Shown piece by piece: positions 42,155-49,947 of a stretch of DNA of 56,702 nt. The notes beneath the pieces are model-generated. The model was given only the letters and a program-made list of their open reading frames with translations, had not been told where the DNA came from and searched no databases. The DNA is from Levilactobacillus koreensis JCM 16448 (GTDB lineage: Bacteria; Bacillota; Bacilli; Lactobacillales; Lactobacillaceae), in NCBI RefSeq assembly GCF_001435525.1, contig NZ_AZDP01000033.1, positions 1 through 56,702 on the forward strand. The letters are read 5' to 3'. A program made the position numbers and the translations under genes. Position 1 is the stretch's first letter. Every line of letters starts with the position of its first letter.

Positions 42155-42334
42155 ATGAATACACATCTTCGCCGAATCGGAGTCGGCTGTTTATTTGTTT
42201 TTTCATTATTGCTAGCTACTGTGGCCGCCAATCTTCTACCAGCGTATACGCTTCTACTGTACGTTTTGGCTGGAATTTTCTTGGTCAGTGCCATTGTTTT
42301 GATCTTCAATCGGAAGGCGCCGGACGACAAGTGA
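42155..42334 (+). CDS. Small membrane protein, 59 aa
   Basis: A short gene with two hydrophobic helices (GVGCLFVFSLLLATVAANLL and YTLLLYVLAGIFLVSAIVLIF), a basic N-terminus (MNTHLRRIG) and a charged tail (NRKAPDDK). TTATACTAGG with TATACT about 20 bases upstream of the ribosome site AGGGGTGA could be its promoter, so it need not depend on the Dps transcript. Family not recognised. The start was taken at the ATG after the ribosome site; the longer in-frame reading runs back through the Dps terminator. Confidence 0.65.
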   Translation: MNTHLRRIGVGCLFVFSLLLATVAANLLPAYTLLLYVLAGIFLVSAIVLIFNRKAPDDK

Positions 42335-42446
42335 ACCGACAATGATCCTGATTCCTCATTTGCCGTTTTCTTAGTTTAGCATACAAAAGCAAACGGATGT
42401 TCGATAAAGTTGAACCTGTACTTACTCTTTACAATCTTTACATAAC

Positions 42447-42484
42447 AAAGGACCGCGGCGGAATTGTCGCGGTCCTTTGTTTAG
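42447..42484. terminator. Terminator between the 59-aa gene and lacI
   Basis: AACAAAGGACCGCG and CGCGGTCCTTTGTT form a perfect 14-bp stem with a 10-nt loop, usable on both strands. Confidence 0.92.
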
Positions 42485-42507
42485 CTTTCATTTTAGATTG
42501 CCGAAAC

Positions 42508-42618
42508 GTGTTTCAAGGGGCAGCCGGCTCCGCTTAAAACTGCTAAGCAAATAATCCAAGCCCAGGATTATCCGCTTAGCAGCCTTAATGCTCACCAGCT
42601 AACCGCCCCTTGAAACAC
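42508..42618. repeat. Structured palindromic element (family D, copy 2) at the lacI end
   Basis: Outer arms GTGTTTCAAGGGGC and GCCCCTTGAAACAC are 14 bp and perfect; inner hairpin CTGCTAAGC..ATAATCC / GGATTAT..GCTTAGCAG. It shares CTCCGCTTAA and TTAATGCTCA and the AACCGCCC end with the element at 9187-9281, but not stem sequences. Confidence 0.88.
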
Positions 42619-43582
42619 TCTTTACACTGCCCCGTTCCACCATCTCAACCGGGACAAACGTCGCCGCCTTTTCCCCCATCACGCGGTCCACGCTCTGCGC
42701 GCCAATCTGGTAAAAGTCCTGCGTCAGGCTGGTCAGCGCTGGTGTAGTAATGCGACAAATATCGGTACCATCAATGCTGACCAACGACAACTGCTCTGGC
42801 ACCGCGATGCCCGCTTCCTGGGCCGCATTCAGCAGGCCCGCCGCGACCATGTCACTGGCCGCAATGATGGCCGTGACTTTCAATGGGAGAAATTCTGCCA
42901 ACAGCTGCCGGCCCGATTCGTAACTGTAATCGCCGTATTTGATCGTCGTTTCCTGAATGTCGCGCGCCGCCAATGCCTTCTGGTAGCCGGCAATTCGCTG
43001 ACTCCCGGTATGGTAGGTGTCGACCCCGGCGAGGCCAATGTGCGTGTGGCCGCGATCGAGCAGATAGTCCGTCGTGGTCGCCGCCAATTTTTCATTGTCC
43101 GAGCTGACCGACAGGACCTTGTCCGTGCCCAAGTAGACCGAGACGAAGCAGAATGGCACGTGCGACTCCTTCAACAGCGTCAAATCCTCCGCATCCGGCT
43201 CGATCGCCGCCAGTAAAATTCCCGATACCGCACGTTCCAACGCCGTCACGATGGCTTGGTGCTGCAGCTCAGCGTTTCGGTTACCCGCGTACAAAATAAT
43301 CACACCCTGCCCCAATTCGCTGGCGCGGCGCTGAATTCCGTCGATGATCTGCGTAGAAAAGTTGGTTGGCGTCGCGTTGATGATGAGCGCAATGACCGCA
43401 GCTTTTTTCTTGACCAACTCCACAGCGGTCGAATTTTTACGATAGCCCAACCGCTTGGCCACGGCTAGAATTTTAGTCTGTGTTTTTTCACTATACGTTC
43501 CCGTTTTATGGCTCAGCACTCGTGAAACGGTGGCGATCGACACGCCTGATTCGGCGGCGATATCCTTAATCGTTGGTTTCAT
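42599..43582 (-). CDS. LacI-family sugar regulator
   Basis: A 327-aa LacI/GalR repressor. The N-terminal helix-turn-helix is MKPTIKDIAAESGVSIATVS then RVLSHK, and the periplasmic-binding-like effector domain spans about residues 60-327 (VSIDGTDICRITTPALTS near the end). It is divergent from the sugar transporter, and two identical palindromes GTAAACGTTTAC lie between them. The ligand is probably an alpha-glucoside or its product, by context. The last codons (SVSRGG and the stop) lie in the arm of a palindromic repeat, so its C-terminus has been replaced or extended by that insertion. Start ATG 43582 with GAGGTGGGGG upstream. Confidence 0.93.
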   Translation of the reverse strand: MKPTIKDIAAESGVSIATVSRVLSHKTGTYSEKTQTKILAVAKRLGYRKNSTAVELVKKKAAVIALIINATPTNFSTQIIDGIQRRASELGQGVIILYAGNRNAELQHQAIVTALERAVSGILLAAIEPDAEDLTLLKESHVPFCFVSVYLGTDKVLSVSSDNEKLAATTTDYLLDRGHTHIGLAGVDTYHTGSQRIAGYQKALAARDIQETTIKYGDYSYESGRQLLAEFLPLKVTAIIAASDMVAAGLLNAAQEAGIAVPEQLSLVSIDGTDICRITTPALTSLTQDFYQIGAQSVDRVMGEKAATFVPVEMVERGSVKSVSRGG

Positions 43583-43650
43583 ACGTCCCCCACCTCACTT
43601 CAATATAGTCCCATTATAGCCTTAATCCCGCCATTTTCCTAGCTAAAAGA

Positions 43651-43709
43651 GTAAACGTTTACATTCCTTTTAAATAGGCATTGTAAACGTTTACGTAACG
43701 TGCTAGTAT
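43651..43709 (+). promoter_or_regulatory. Twin LacI operators and promoter of the transporter operon
   Basis: GTAAACGTTTAC occurs at 43651-43662 and 43683-43694, 32 bp (three helical turns) apart. TTGTAA (43681-43686) and TAGTAT (43704-43709) with 17-bp spacing form the promoter, so the second operator covers the -35. Both operators also resemble cre. Confidence 0.85.
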
Positions 43710-43761
43710 GAAGGCGTTGAAAGAAATAGCCATTATTTAAATTCAAGGAGATGTCCTGATC

Positions 43762-45186
43762 ATGAATCAACCAGCAACGAACTCGCTGGGAAATCACAAA
43801 GCCACTGCGGCCGCCCCATCCAAGACCAAACGACTTGCGAACTCCCTGCCAAATTTACCGTTGAAAACACTATTTGCCATTACGTTCGGTTTCTGTGGGG
43901 TCAACATGGCCTTCTCACTGCAATCTTCACAGATGAGCCGAATCTTCCAGACCATCGGCGCCAACCCGACCAACCTGGGACTGTTCTTCATCCTGCCCCC
44001 ACTGGCCGGCTTGATCGTCCAACCGTTAGTCGGGAAATATTCCGACCGGACCTGGAACCGCTTCGGTCGACGGATGCCTTACCTCTTATTCAGTGCACCC
44101 GTTGCCGCTTTAGTCATGATTTTACTGCCTAACGCCGGGTCATTTGGCTTCGGCTACGCCTCCATGGCGGCCTTGGTCTTCGGGGCCATCGCCATTCTGT
44201 TCATGGACCTGTCCAGCAATATCTGTATGCAACCATTCCGGATGATCATCGGGGACATGGTCAACGAAAAGCAAAAAGATAAGGCTTGGTCCTGGCAACA
44301 AGCCTTCAGTAACCTCGGTGGTGTCCTCGCCACGTTGTTGCCATTCATCCTGACCTTCTTCGGTGTCGCCAACACGGCCAAAAAGGGTGTCGTTCCCCTG
44401 TCCGTTCGCCTAGCCTTCTACATTGGTGCGGCCATTCTGTTAGGCATTTCCGCCTATACCATTCACACGGTCAAAGAATACGACCCCGACACTTACGCGC
44501 TCTATCACCACATCGACCCGCAAGCCCACAAGAATACCAAGCCACTCTGGAAATTAATTAAGGACGCACCTAAAGCCTTATGGGAAGTCGCCGTTGTTCA
44601 AATGTTCGCTTGGATCGGTATCCAGTACATGTGGACCTACACGACCGGTGCTATCGCCCAAAACGTTTGGCACACCGCCAACGCCGCTTCTGCTGGATAT
44701 CAAGCCGCCGGTAACTGGTACGGGATCTTAACCTTCATCCAGTCCATGGCCGCTGTCCTCTATGGTTTCTTGGTCTTGTCACACACCAACCCGCTCAAGC
44801 GGAAATTCTGGTACCGCTTCGGGATTGCCTGCTTCGCCGTTGGCTTGATCTGGGTCTTCTTCATTCACAATCAGTACCTCTTGATCTTGCCATTCTGCCT
44901 GATCGGTATCGGCTTCTTCACGGTTCACGTGGAACCCTTCAACATCTTCACGTCATCTCTGGACGGGTCAAATGAAGGGTCTTACATCGGGATCTTCAAT
45001 GGGACCATCTGCTTGCCACAAATCATTGCCTCCGTTGCCAGCTTCCTGGTCTTCCGGATGGTCGGCAAGTCCATGCCCGGCATGATGTTAGTTGCCGGCA
45101 TCTCCATGTTGATCGCCGTTGTCGCCATCAGCGTTATCAAAGCTGACAAGCCGCAAAAGGATCTGTCAGATAAGGCTGCTGCTTAA
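43762..45186 (+). CDS. Sugar MFS transporter (SLC45/GPH-like)
   Basis: A 474-aa transporter with about twelve hydrophobic segments. KYSDRTWNRFGRRMPYLLFS near residues 93-112 is the D-R-GRR-P-L signature of the SLC45 and GPH sugar cation symporters; a long Ala-rich cytoplasmic start (about 35 residues) precedes helix 1 and IQYMWTYTTGAIAQN lies in helix 7. The likely substrates are alpha-glucosides, for example maltose-type disaccharides, because the GH31 alpha-glucosidase is next on the transcript. Regulated by the divergent LacI protein through two operators. AAGGAG lies 12 bases upstream of ATG 43762. Confidence 0.9.
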   Translation: MNQPATNSLGNHKATAAAPSKTKRLANSLPNLPLKTLFAITFGFCGVNMAFSLQSSQMSRIFQTIGANPTNLGLFFILPPLAGLIVQPLVGKYSDRTWNRFGRRMPYLLFSAPVAALVMILLPNAGSFGFGYASMAALVFGAIAILFMDLSSNICMQPFRMIIGDMVNEKQKDKAWSWQQAFSNLGGVLATLLPFILTFFGVANTAKKGVVPLSVRLAFYIGAAILLGISAYTIHTVKEYDPDTYALYHHIDPQAHKNTKPLWKLIKDAPKALWEVAVVQMFAWIGIQYMWTYTTGAIAQNVWHTANAASAGYQAAGNWYGILTFIQSMAAVLYGFLVLSHTNPLKRKFWYRFGIACFAVGLIWVFFIHNQYLLILPFCLIGIGFFTVHVEPFNIFTSSLDGSNEGSYIGIFNGTICLPQIIASVASFLVFRMVGKSMPGMMLVAGISMLIAVVAISVIKADKPQKDLSDKAAA

Positions 45187-45345
45187 AAAAAGAGTGTGGC
45201 TAGAGGCGCTTAGTTAGCGTCCTTGGCCGGCTTAGCAGAAAACCAATCTTGAAGACTCGTGTTCTTCGAGGATTCAAGTTGCGTTCGCACCGCTCCAGCC
45301 CATATCTGCCGGCCGGTAAGGCGAAAGCACCGACCACCGTCGCTA
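45187..45345 (+). repeat. Mosaic intergenic repeat inside the transporter-GH31 operon
   Basis: The first 55 bases match the GAGTGTGG repeat at 21108; the rest matches the right half of family B, including the hairpin CTTGAAGACTCG...CGAGGATTCAAG (45248-45278) and CCAGCCCATATCTG with CGGCCGGTAAGGCG. No terminator-type T-run is present, so read-through to the GH31 gene is plausible. Confidence 0.8.
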
Positions 45346-45409
45346 AAAACAAAATTTCAAAGCTAGTTCTATAATAGAGAAGAGTAAGAGAAAAAGGAGA
45401 TACCTTGTT

Positions 45410-47713
45410 ATGACTGCTTTACCAACCTATGAACAAAAAGATCAAACCGTTACGTTTCACTATCCCGACCACGATCTGCAGCTGACTGTCCTGACGCCAG
45501 CCATCGTCCGCGTGTTCGAATACCGCGGCAACAACGGGGCTTCCTACGCCATCGAAGGCAACAAACAGACTGCGACCGACTTCAAATTGACCGACACCGG
45601 TGACCATTACGAACTGACCACCAGTGCCCTGACCATCGACCTTGACGCCGAACGCCACGTCGACGTTTACGACACCAACGGCAACGCCCTCGTCACCGAT
45701 TTCCGCGGCGAACGGACCCTGCTCGACAAAGGGGTCGACAAGGTGCACCAACGGTTAGTCGAAGCCGAAGGACACAGCGTCACCAAGTCCACCGTCAAGG
45801 CCAACGCCAGCTACTATGAAGTCGTCAAGACGCTGGCGCCCGATGAACACCTCTACGGCTTGGGTGATAAGACCGGCTACCTCGACAAACGGGGCTTCGA
45901 ATACGACAACTGGAACGTGGACAATCCATCTCCCCAGTTGGAAATTTTACCAAACATTTACAAGTCCATCCCCGTCATGCTGGGCTTAAAGAATGGTCAT
46001 CCTTATGGCCTGTTCTTCGATAACACCTACAAGAGCCACTTCGATATGGGTAAGGAAAGCGACCACTACTACTTCTACTCCGCCGTTGACGGGAACCTTG
46101 ACTACTACATCATTGGCGGGCAATCGTTGAAGGATGTCGTCACCAACTACACTTACCTGACCGGCCGCACACCGTTGCCGCAGAAGTGGACGTTGGGGTA
46201 CCAGCAATCTCGTTGGGGCTATAGTGCCAGCGAAGATGAAGTCCAAGAGATCGCCGACAACATGAAGAAAAACGACCTTCCCTGCGACGCCATTCACTTT
46301 GACGTTGACTACATGCGCGGCTACCGTGTCTTCACCTGGGACAAGGCCAAGTATGCCGATCCCAAGAAGTTTGTCAGCAGCCTAAAGGGCCAAGGCATCA
46401 AGGTCATCCCCATCATCGACCCCGGTGTTAAGCAGGACCCCGACTACGACAAGTACGCCGAGGGCATCAAGAACAACTACTTTGTTAAAACGCCAGCTGG
46501 CAAGGTTTACATCAACAAGGTTTGGCCCGGCGACTCCGCCTTCCCTGACTTTGGTCGGCCCGATGTTCGCAAATGGTGGGCCAATAACAACAAGTTCTTG
46601 ACCGACATGGGCGTCGGTGGTGTCTGGATCGACATGAACGAACCCGCAACGTTTGAGGGTGAGATCCCAGACGACGTGGTCTTCAACGACCAAGATACCC
46701 CGTCTACGCATAAGAAGATGCACAACGTCTACGGCCACAACATGGCCAAGGCAACCTATACTGGCTTGAAGGCTCAGCAAGGCAAACGGCCCTACGTCAT
46801 CACCCGGGCAGCCTACGCCGGCACGCAGAAGTACTCAACCGTTTGGACCGGGGATAACCGCAGTATGTGGCCCCACATTCAAATGATGATTCCGCAGCTT
46901 TGCAACCTCGGTCTGAGTGGCTTTAGCTTCGTGGGGACCGACATCGGTGGGTTCGCCTCCGATACCTCGGCCGAACTCCTGACCCGTTGGATCGAAGCCG
47001 CCATCTTCAGTCCCCTGTTGCGGAACCACGCGGCCATGGGCACTCGCCATCAGGAACCTTGGAGTTTCGGCGAACCGACCCTTTCCATTTACCGGAAGTA
47101 CCTGAAGTTGCGCTACCGCTTCATTCCGTACCTCTACGATTTGTTTGCCCAAGAATCGACGAACGGTCTGCCAGTCATGCGGCCACTGGTCCTAAACTAC
47201 CCAGAAGATACCCGCGTACGGGACCTGGACGATGAATTCATGGTCGGTGACAACGTCTTAGTCGCCCCAATCGTTCAAAAGTCCAAGCTCAACCGGACCG
47301 TTTACCTGCCAGCCGGCAACTGGATCGACTTCTGGAACAACCGCGAATACCCTGGCAACCAAGACATCTTGGTCGACGCACCACTGGATAAATTACCACT
47401 GTTCATCAAGAAGGACACCCTGTTGCCATGGGGCCAAGAAGTCAGCCACGTTGCCGAAACGCCCGACACGACCATGACCTTCAAGGCATTTGGCCAAAAC
47501 GCCAGCTACGAGCACTACCAAGATAACGGTAGCGACTTCAACTACGAAGATGGCGAGTTCAACCGCTACTTGGTCACGGTCAAAGATGGCGACGTCAATG
47601 TCACCTTGACCCACAGCGGCTTCAAGCCGGTCTACCAGACGATTACGGTCGACCTGCCAGCCAAGTCCGTCACCTTGACTTACGACGCGGCTAATCAGAG
47701 TTACCGAGCTTAG
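45410..47713 (+). CDS. GH31 alpha-glucosidase
   Basis: A 767-aa glycoside hydrolase family 31 enzyme. An N-terminal beta-sandwich is followed by the catalytic barrel: the nucleophile Asp408 lies in WIDMNEPATF, and the acid/base Asp511 in GTDIGGF; RAAYAGTQKYSTVWTGDN and the C-terminal beta domains follow (PAGNWIDFWNN). It has no signal peptide and should act in the cytoplasm on imported disaccharide, releasing alpha-linked glucose (or xylose, which GH31 members also accept). It follows the transporter under LacI control. The ribosome site AAAGGAGA is its own. Similarity at the active site fits alpha-glucosidase better than alpha-xylosidase, but this is an estimate. Confidence 0.94.
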   Translation: MTALPTYEQKDQTVTFHYPDHDLQLTVLTPAIVRVFEYRGNNGASYAIEGNKQTATDFKLTDTGDHYELTTSALTIDLDAERHVDVYDTNGNALVTDFRGERTLLDKGVDKVHQRLVEAEGHSVTKSTVKANASYYEVVKTLAPDEHLYGLGDKTGYLDKRGFEYDNWNVDNPSPQLEILPNIYKSIPVMLGLKNGHPYGLFFDNTYKSHFDMGKESDHYYFYSAVDGNLDYYIIGGQSLKDVVTNYTYLTGRTPLPQKWTLGYQQSRWGYSASEDEVQEIADNMKKNDLPCDAIHFDVDYMRGYRVFTWDKAKYADPKKFVSSLKGQGIKVIPIIDPGVKQDPDYDKYAEGIKNNYFVKTPAGKVYINKVWPGDSAFPDFGRPDVRKWWANNNKFLTDMGVGGVWIDMNEPATFEGEIPDDVVFNDQDTPSTHKKMHNVYGHNMAKATYTGLKAQQGKRPYVITRAAYAGTQKYSTVWTGDNRSMWPHIQMMIPQLCNLGLSGFSFVGTDIGGFASDTSAELLTRWIEAAIFSPLLRNHAAMGTRHQEPWSFGEPTLSIYRKYLKLRYRFIPYLYDLFAQESTNGLPVMRPLVLNYPEDTRVRDLDDEFMVGDNVLVAPIVQKSKLNRTVYLPAGNWIDFWNNREYPGNQDILVDAPLDKLPLFIKKDTLLPWGQEVSHVAETPDTTMTFKAFGQNASYEHYQDNGSDFNYEDGEFNRYLVTVKDGDVNVTLTHSGFKPVYQTITVDLPAKSVTLTYDAANQSYRA

Positions 47714-47720
47714 TGTAAAT

Positions 47721-48105
47721 TGGCCGCACTGCGGATGCCAGAGATTCCGCCTGCTGTGGGGACGCTTCAGCCTGGAAGACCACCAGTCTTCTCGCTCGCT
47801 TTTAAGCCACGAAGAACACGTGTCTTAAAAGTCGCCCATCTTGGTAGCTAGCCAGCTACCAAGATTTCCACGGCTGGCTACATCCCTGGCCTCCTCCGGC
47901 TCTGATTGTGCCCTACCACGACAACGGCCGAAAGCCGCGCGTACATTCCAAATTTTCTGGCCTGACTGATAACGAGTCCTTCACTCATTCCCCTAGTCGC
48001 CAAAAAAATCACTGTGTAAGCTGAGAAGTCGTCAGCTATGGACTCAGACCGTTCCAGCCCATAGCTGGCAGCCGGTAAGGCGACGGAGACACTTAGTTGT
48101 CCAAT
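47721..48105 (+). repeat. Composite structured intergenic repeat A+B, copy 1
   Basis: Part A (47721-47910) starts with TTCCGCCTGCTGTGGGGACG and ends with GGCTACATCCCTGGCCTCCT. Between these, three hairpins have stems that differ from the second copy but still pair. A 100-base linker leads to part B (48013-48105), with CAGCTATGG / CCATAGCTG and GCCGGTAAGGCG. The same A-linker-B order is at 51954-52432. Confidence 0.88.
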
Positions 48106-48176
48106 TTACACGCTAATATCGTCGTTGTACCAGGTTTTAGCAACATTTAGTAGCTTAACAACTTAACCAGTAATCA

Positions 48177-48229
48177 AAAAAATCCCGTAGAGACAGTGAA
48201 AATTAACGCTGTCTTTACGGGATTTTTAC
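48177..48229. terminator. Strong hairpin terminator
   Basis: AAATCCCGTAGAGACAG and CTGTCTTTACGGGATTT form a 17-bp stem with one mismatch and T-runs outside. It separates the repeat region from the next gene's promoter. Confidence 0.92.
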
Positions 48230-48280
48230 ATTCATTTGGTATGCTGTTAAGAATCACTATTTATCGAAAGGAAGCCGATT

Positions 48281-48781
48281 ATGCCAACGCCCGATTTTCA
48301 GCTACTCCAAGACTACCTGTTCTTTAAGCTGTTTGCCTTCAATCCCCTGGCTAATGGCCTCAACTTCTATGACACCAGCCCAACGGATACCGCTTTGGCC
48401 GTCGATGTCCGCGGCTACAGCGTGATTCTTCAAGTTGCCGCCGCACTGGGCCGGATTTCCGCCCAATTTTCCCTCCAACCGGCCTACGAACACGAGGTAT
48501 CGTTGGCCGAAATGGTCAAACCGGATGCGCTACCGGACCTCGTCACCTTTACCATTTATCGCTGGGACGCGACGGAATTGGCCCGGTTTCTACCAATTAT
48601 GCACGACTTTCAAACCGCCCAAACCAGCCCCGAATGCTACGCACCAGTCAAGTTTCACCTGCCAGCTACTTCGTCGGCGTCGCCAGCACCATCCCGTAAG
48701 AGGTCATTTGCCCCTCGGACTCGGCGCGCGTTGGCAGACCGTCCTTGGAATAGTCACCATCATTGGCCTCATCAGCAATAA
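48281..48781 (+). CDS. Uncharacterised protein, probably a truncated gene with antisense tail
   Basis: An ORF of 166 codons with a good ribosome site (AAAGGAAG). Residues 1-126 read as a normal soluble protein (MPTPDFQLLQDYLFFKLFAF, YSVILQVAAALGRISAQFS, TIYRWDATELARFLPIM). From about 128 the ORF continues inside the converging secreted-protein gene on the opposite strand (48666-48781), and the composition changes to Ser/Pro/Arg/His/Trp-rich (RKRSFAPRTRRALADRPW), typical of an antisense reading. The original 3' end seems to have been deleted, with the frame running on into the neighbour. Family not recognised. Confidence 0.6.
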   Translation: MPTPDFQLLQDYLFFKLFAFNPLANGLNFYDTSPTDTALAVDVRGYSVILQVAAALGRISAQFSLQPAYEHEVSLAEMVKPDALPDLVTFTIYRWDATELARFLPIMHDFQTAQTSPECYAPVKFHLPATSSASPAPSRKRSFAPRTRRALADRPWNSHHHWPHQQ

Positions 48782-49484
48782 AGATCCCAATGTTGCCGGT
48801 AAACGACGCCCGTTTCTCCGCCGTGTACCCCATCGCATCCAGTTGCGCCGTCATCTTCTTGATTCGGGGCGCCACAGGTTGGCCCATGGTATTCCAGAGG
48901 TCACTAGACGGTTGGTAATTCTGAATATAACTGATGTTCGTCACGTCCTTAAACCCAGCCGGCTTCTGAATATAACTGTAGGCGCCCGTATCCGCGAACG
49001 CCGACAACTTCGCACTCACCGTGACATTCGGATACAGCTTTAAAATGGCCCGGGTCAGGCGTTGCGATGGGTCCGTTTGAATGTATTTCAGATATGCCGC
49101 ATCCGAACTGAACGACGCGGGATTCTGCGCAATGATCTTAGTAAAGTACTTACTCCAGGCAATCCCTTTCACCTTAGGATTGGTCTGACTGGTCAGCTCG
49201 TAGTAATAGCTAACGGCCTTCCCATTCTGCCGCTTCGTGACAATGTTGGACACGTTCCACCGCGTGTACGGGTAATTCTTTAGGTTATACAGCTTTTTCG
49301 TGTGGCGCGCATTCCAAATGACCCCGTTGGATTTCACCTTCGCCATATTCGTGGTGTAGGGCACGCTGTCGACAAATTTAGATGTGATCTGATACGTCGT
49401 CTTGGCCTGCGCCGTGACGGGTAACGCGGCCGCTCCGACGGCAATCAAGACCAGCGTCAGCAGCAATTTAAGTGGCTTTTTCAT
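48666..49484 (-). CDS. Secreted surface protein with SLAP/GW-like domain
   Basis: A 272-aa secreted protein. Signal peptide (MKKPLKLLLTLVLIAVGAAA, cleavage after TAQA-K about 27) is followed by a domain (30-120) with GVIWNARHTKKLYNLKNYPY, TRWNVSN and GIAWSKYF, the repeating pattern of lactobacillar cell-surface SLAP/GW-type domains. The C-terminal 150 residues (IAQNPASFSSDAAYLKYIQT to GQMTSYGMVLATPTK) are not recognised; they occur in paralogous secreted proteins of this group. ATG 49484 follows GGGGGAGA, 30 codons inside a longer ORF. Its last 116 bases are overlapped antisense by the preceding gene. Confidence 0.8.
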   Translation of the reverse strand: MKKPLKLLLTLVLIAVGAAALPVTAQAKTTYQITSKFVDSVPYTTNMAKVKSNGVIWNARHTKKLYNLKNYPYTRWNVSNIVTKRQNGKAVSYYYELTSQTNPKVKGIAWSKYFTKIIAQNPASFSSDAAYLKYIQTDPSQRLTRAILKLYPNVTVSAKLSAFADTGAYSYIQKPAGFKDVTNISYIQNYQPSSDLWNTMGQPVAPRIKKMTAQLDAMGYTAEKRASFTGNIGIFIADEANDGDYSKDGLPTRAESEGQMTSYGMVLATPTK

Positions 49485-49599
49485 GTTAGATTCTCCCCCT
49501 CTGATTGAGGATAGGATAGCACGAATTGAACGTGCGTAGGCGATGAACTGCCTAATACTTAGAAAATCCACTAATTATGGCCGTTATTAGTCAAATTTT

Positions 49600-49770
49600 A
49601 AATCATAGCCGATGGATTGTGCCCGCCGTCCTACCAGCTAAACCTATAACGTCATTTCAGTTCTCACCAAACGTTGCCATCCCCACCAACATAAGTCGAA
49701 AGGCCGCCAGATATGAGTTCAGACGCACCGTCCCAGCCCATGTCTGGCGATCAGTAAGGCGCAGGTCCCA
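49600..49770 (+). repeat. Truncated copy of the composite repeat (A end, linker, B)
   Basis: GATTGTGCCC and CCTACC at 49616 match the end of part A in copy 1; the linker ends CCATCCCCACCAAC and part B (49690-49770) contains GCCAGATATG / CATGTCTGGC and AGTAAGGCGCAGG. It lies between the secreted protein and the P1B ATPase operator. Confidence 0.75.
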
Positions 49771-49838
49771 CTAGATTGCCAACTTATCTTCAAACCATTT
49801 TCGACTTATTTTCAAAAAAAATAACGTTAATTTCGCCA

Positions 49839-49882
49839 ACTTGATTCGCATCAAGTTAATTTCTGCTGGTCCAAGGCATAAT
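49839..49882 (+). promoter_or_regulatory. FNR/Flp-type operator and promoter of the P1B ATPase
   Basis: AACTTGAT-TCGC-ATCAAGTT (49839-49856 or so) contains a perfect TTGAT-N4-ATCAA (49841-49854). CATAAT at 49877-49882 starts 29.5 bp from its centre, the same distance as at the HMA-Dps operon. No -35 is evident. Confidence 0.82.
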
Positions 49883-49947
49883 GGGTACATAAACAAGGAC
49901 AAAAGAACTCATAGCCAAAGAACAGTATAGAAAGGAACGTACATCAT

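Noticed and set aside
48177-48229. Possible CRISPR repeat because of a strong palindrome in a repeat-rich region
   Set aside because: It occurs once, is not separated by unique spacers and has a T-run; it is an ordinary terminator.
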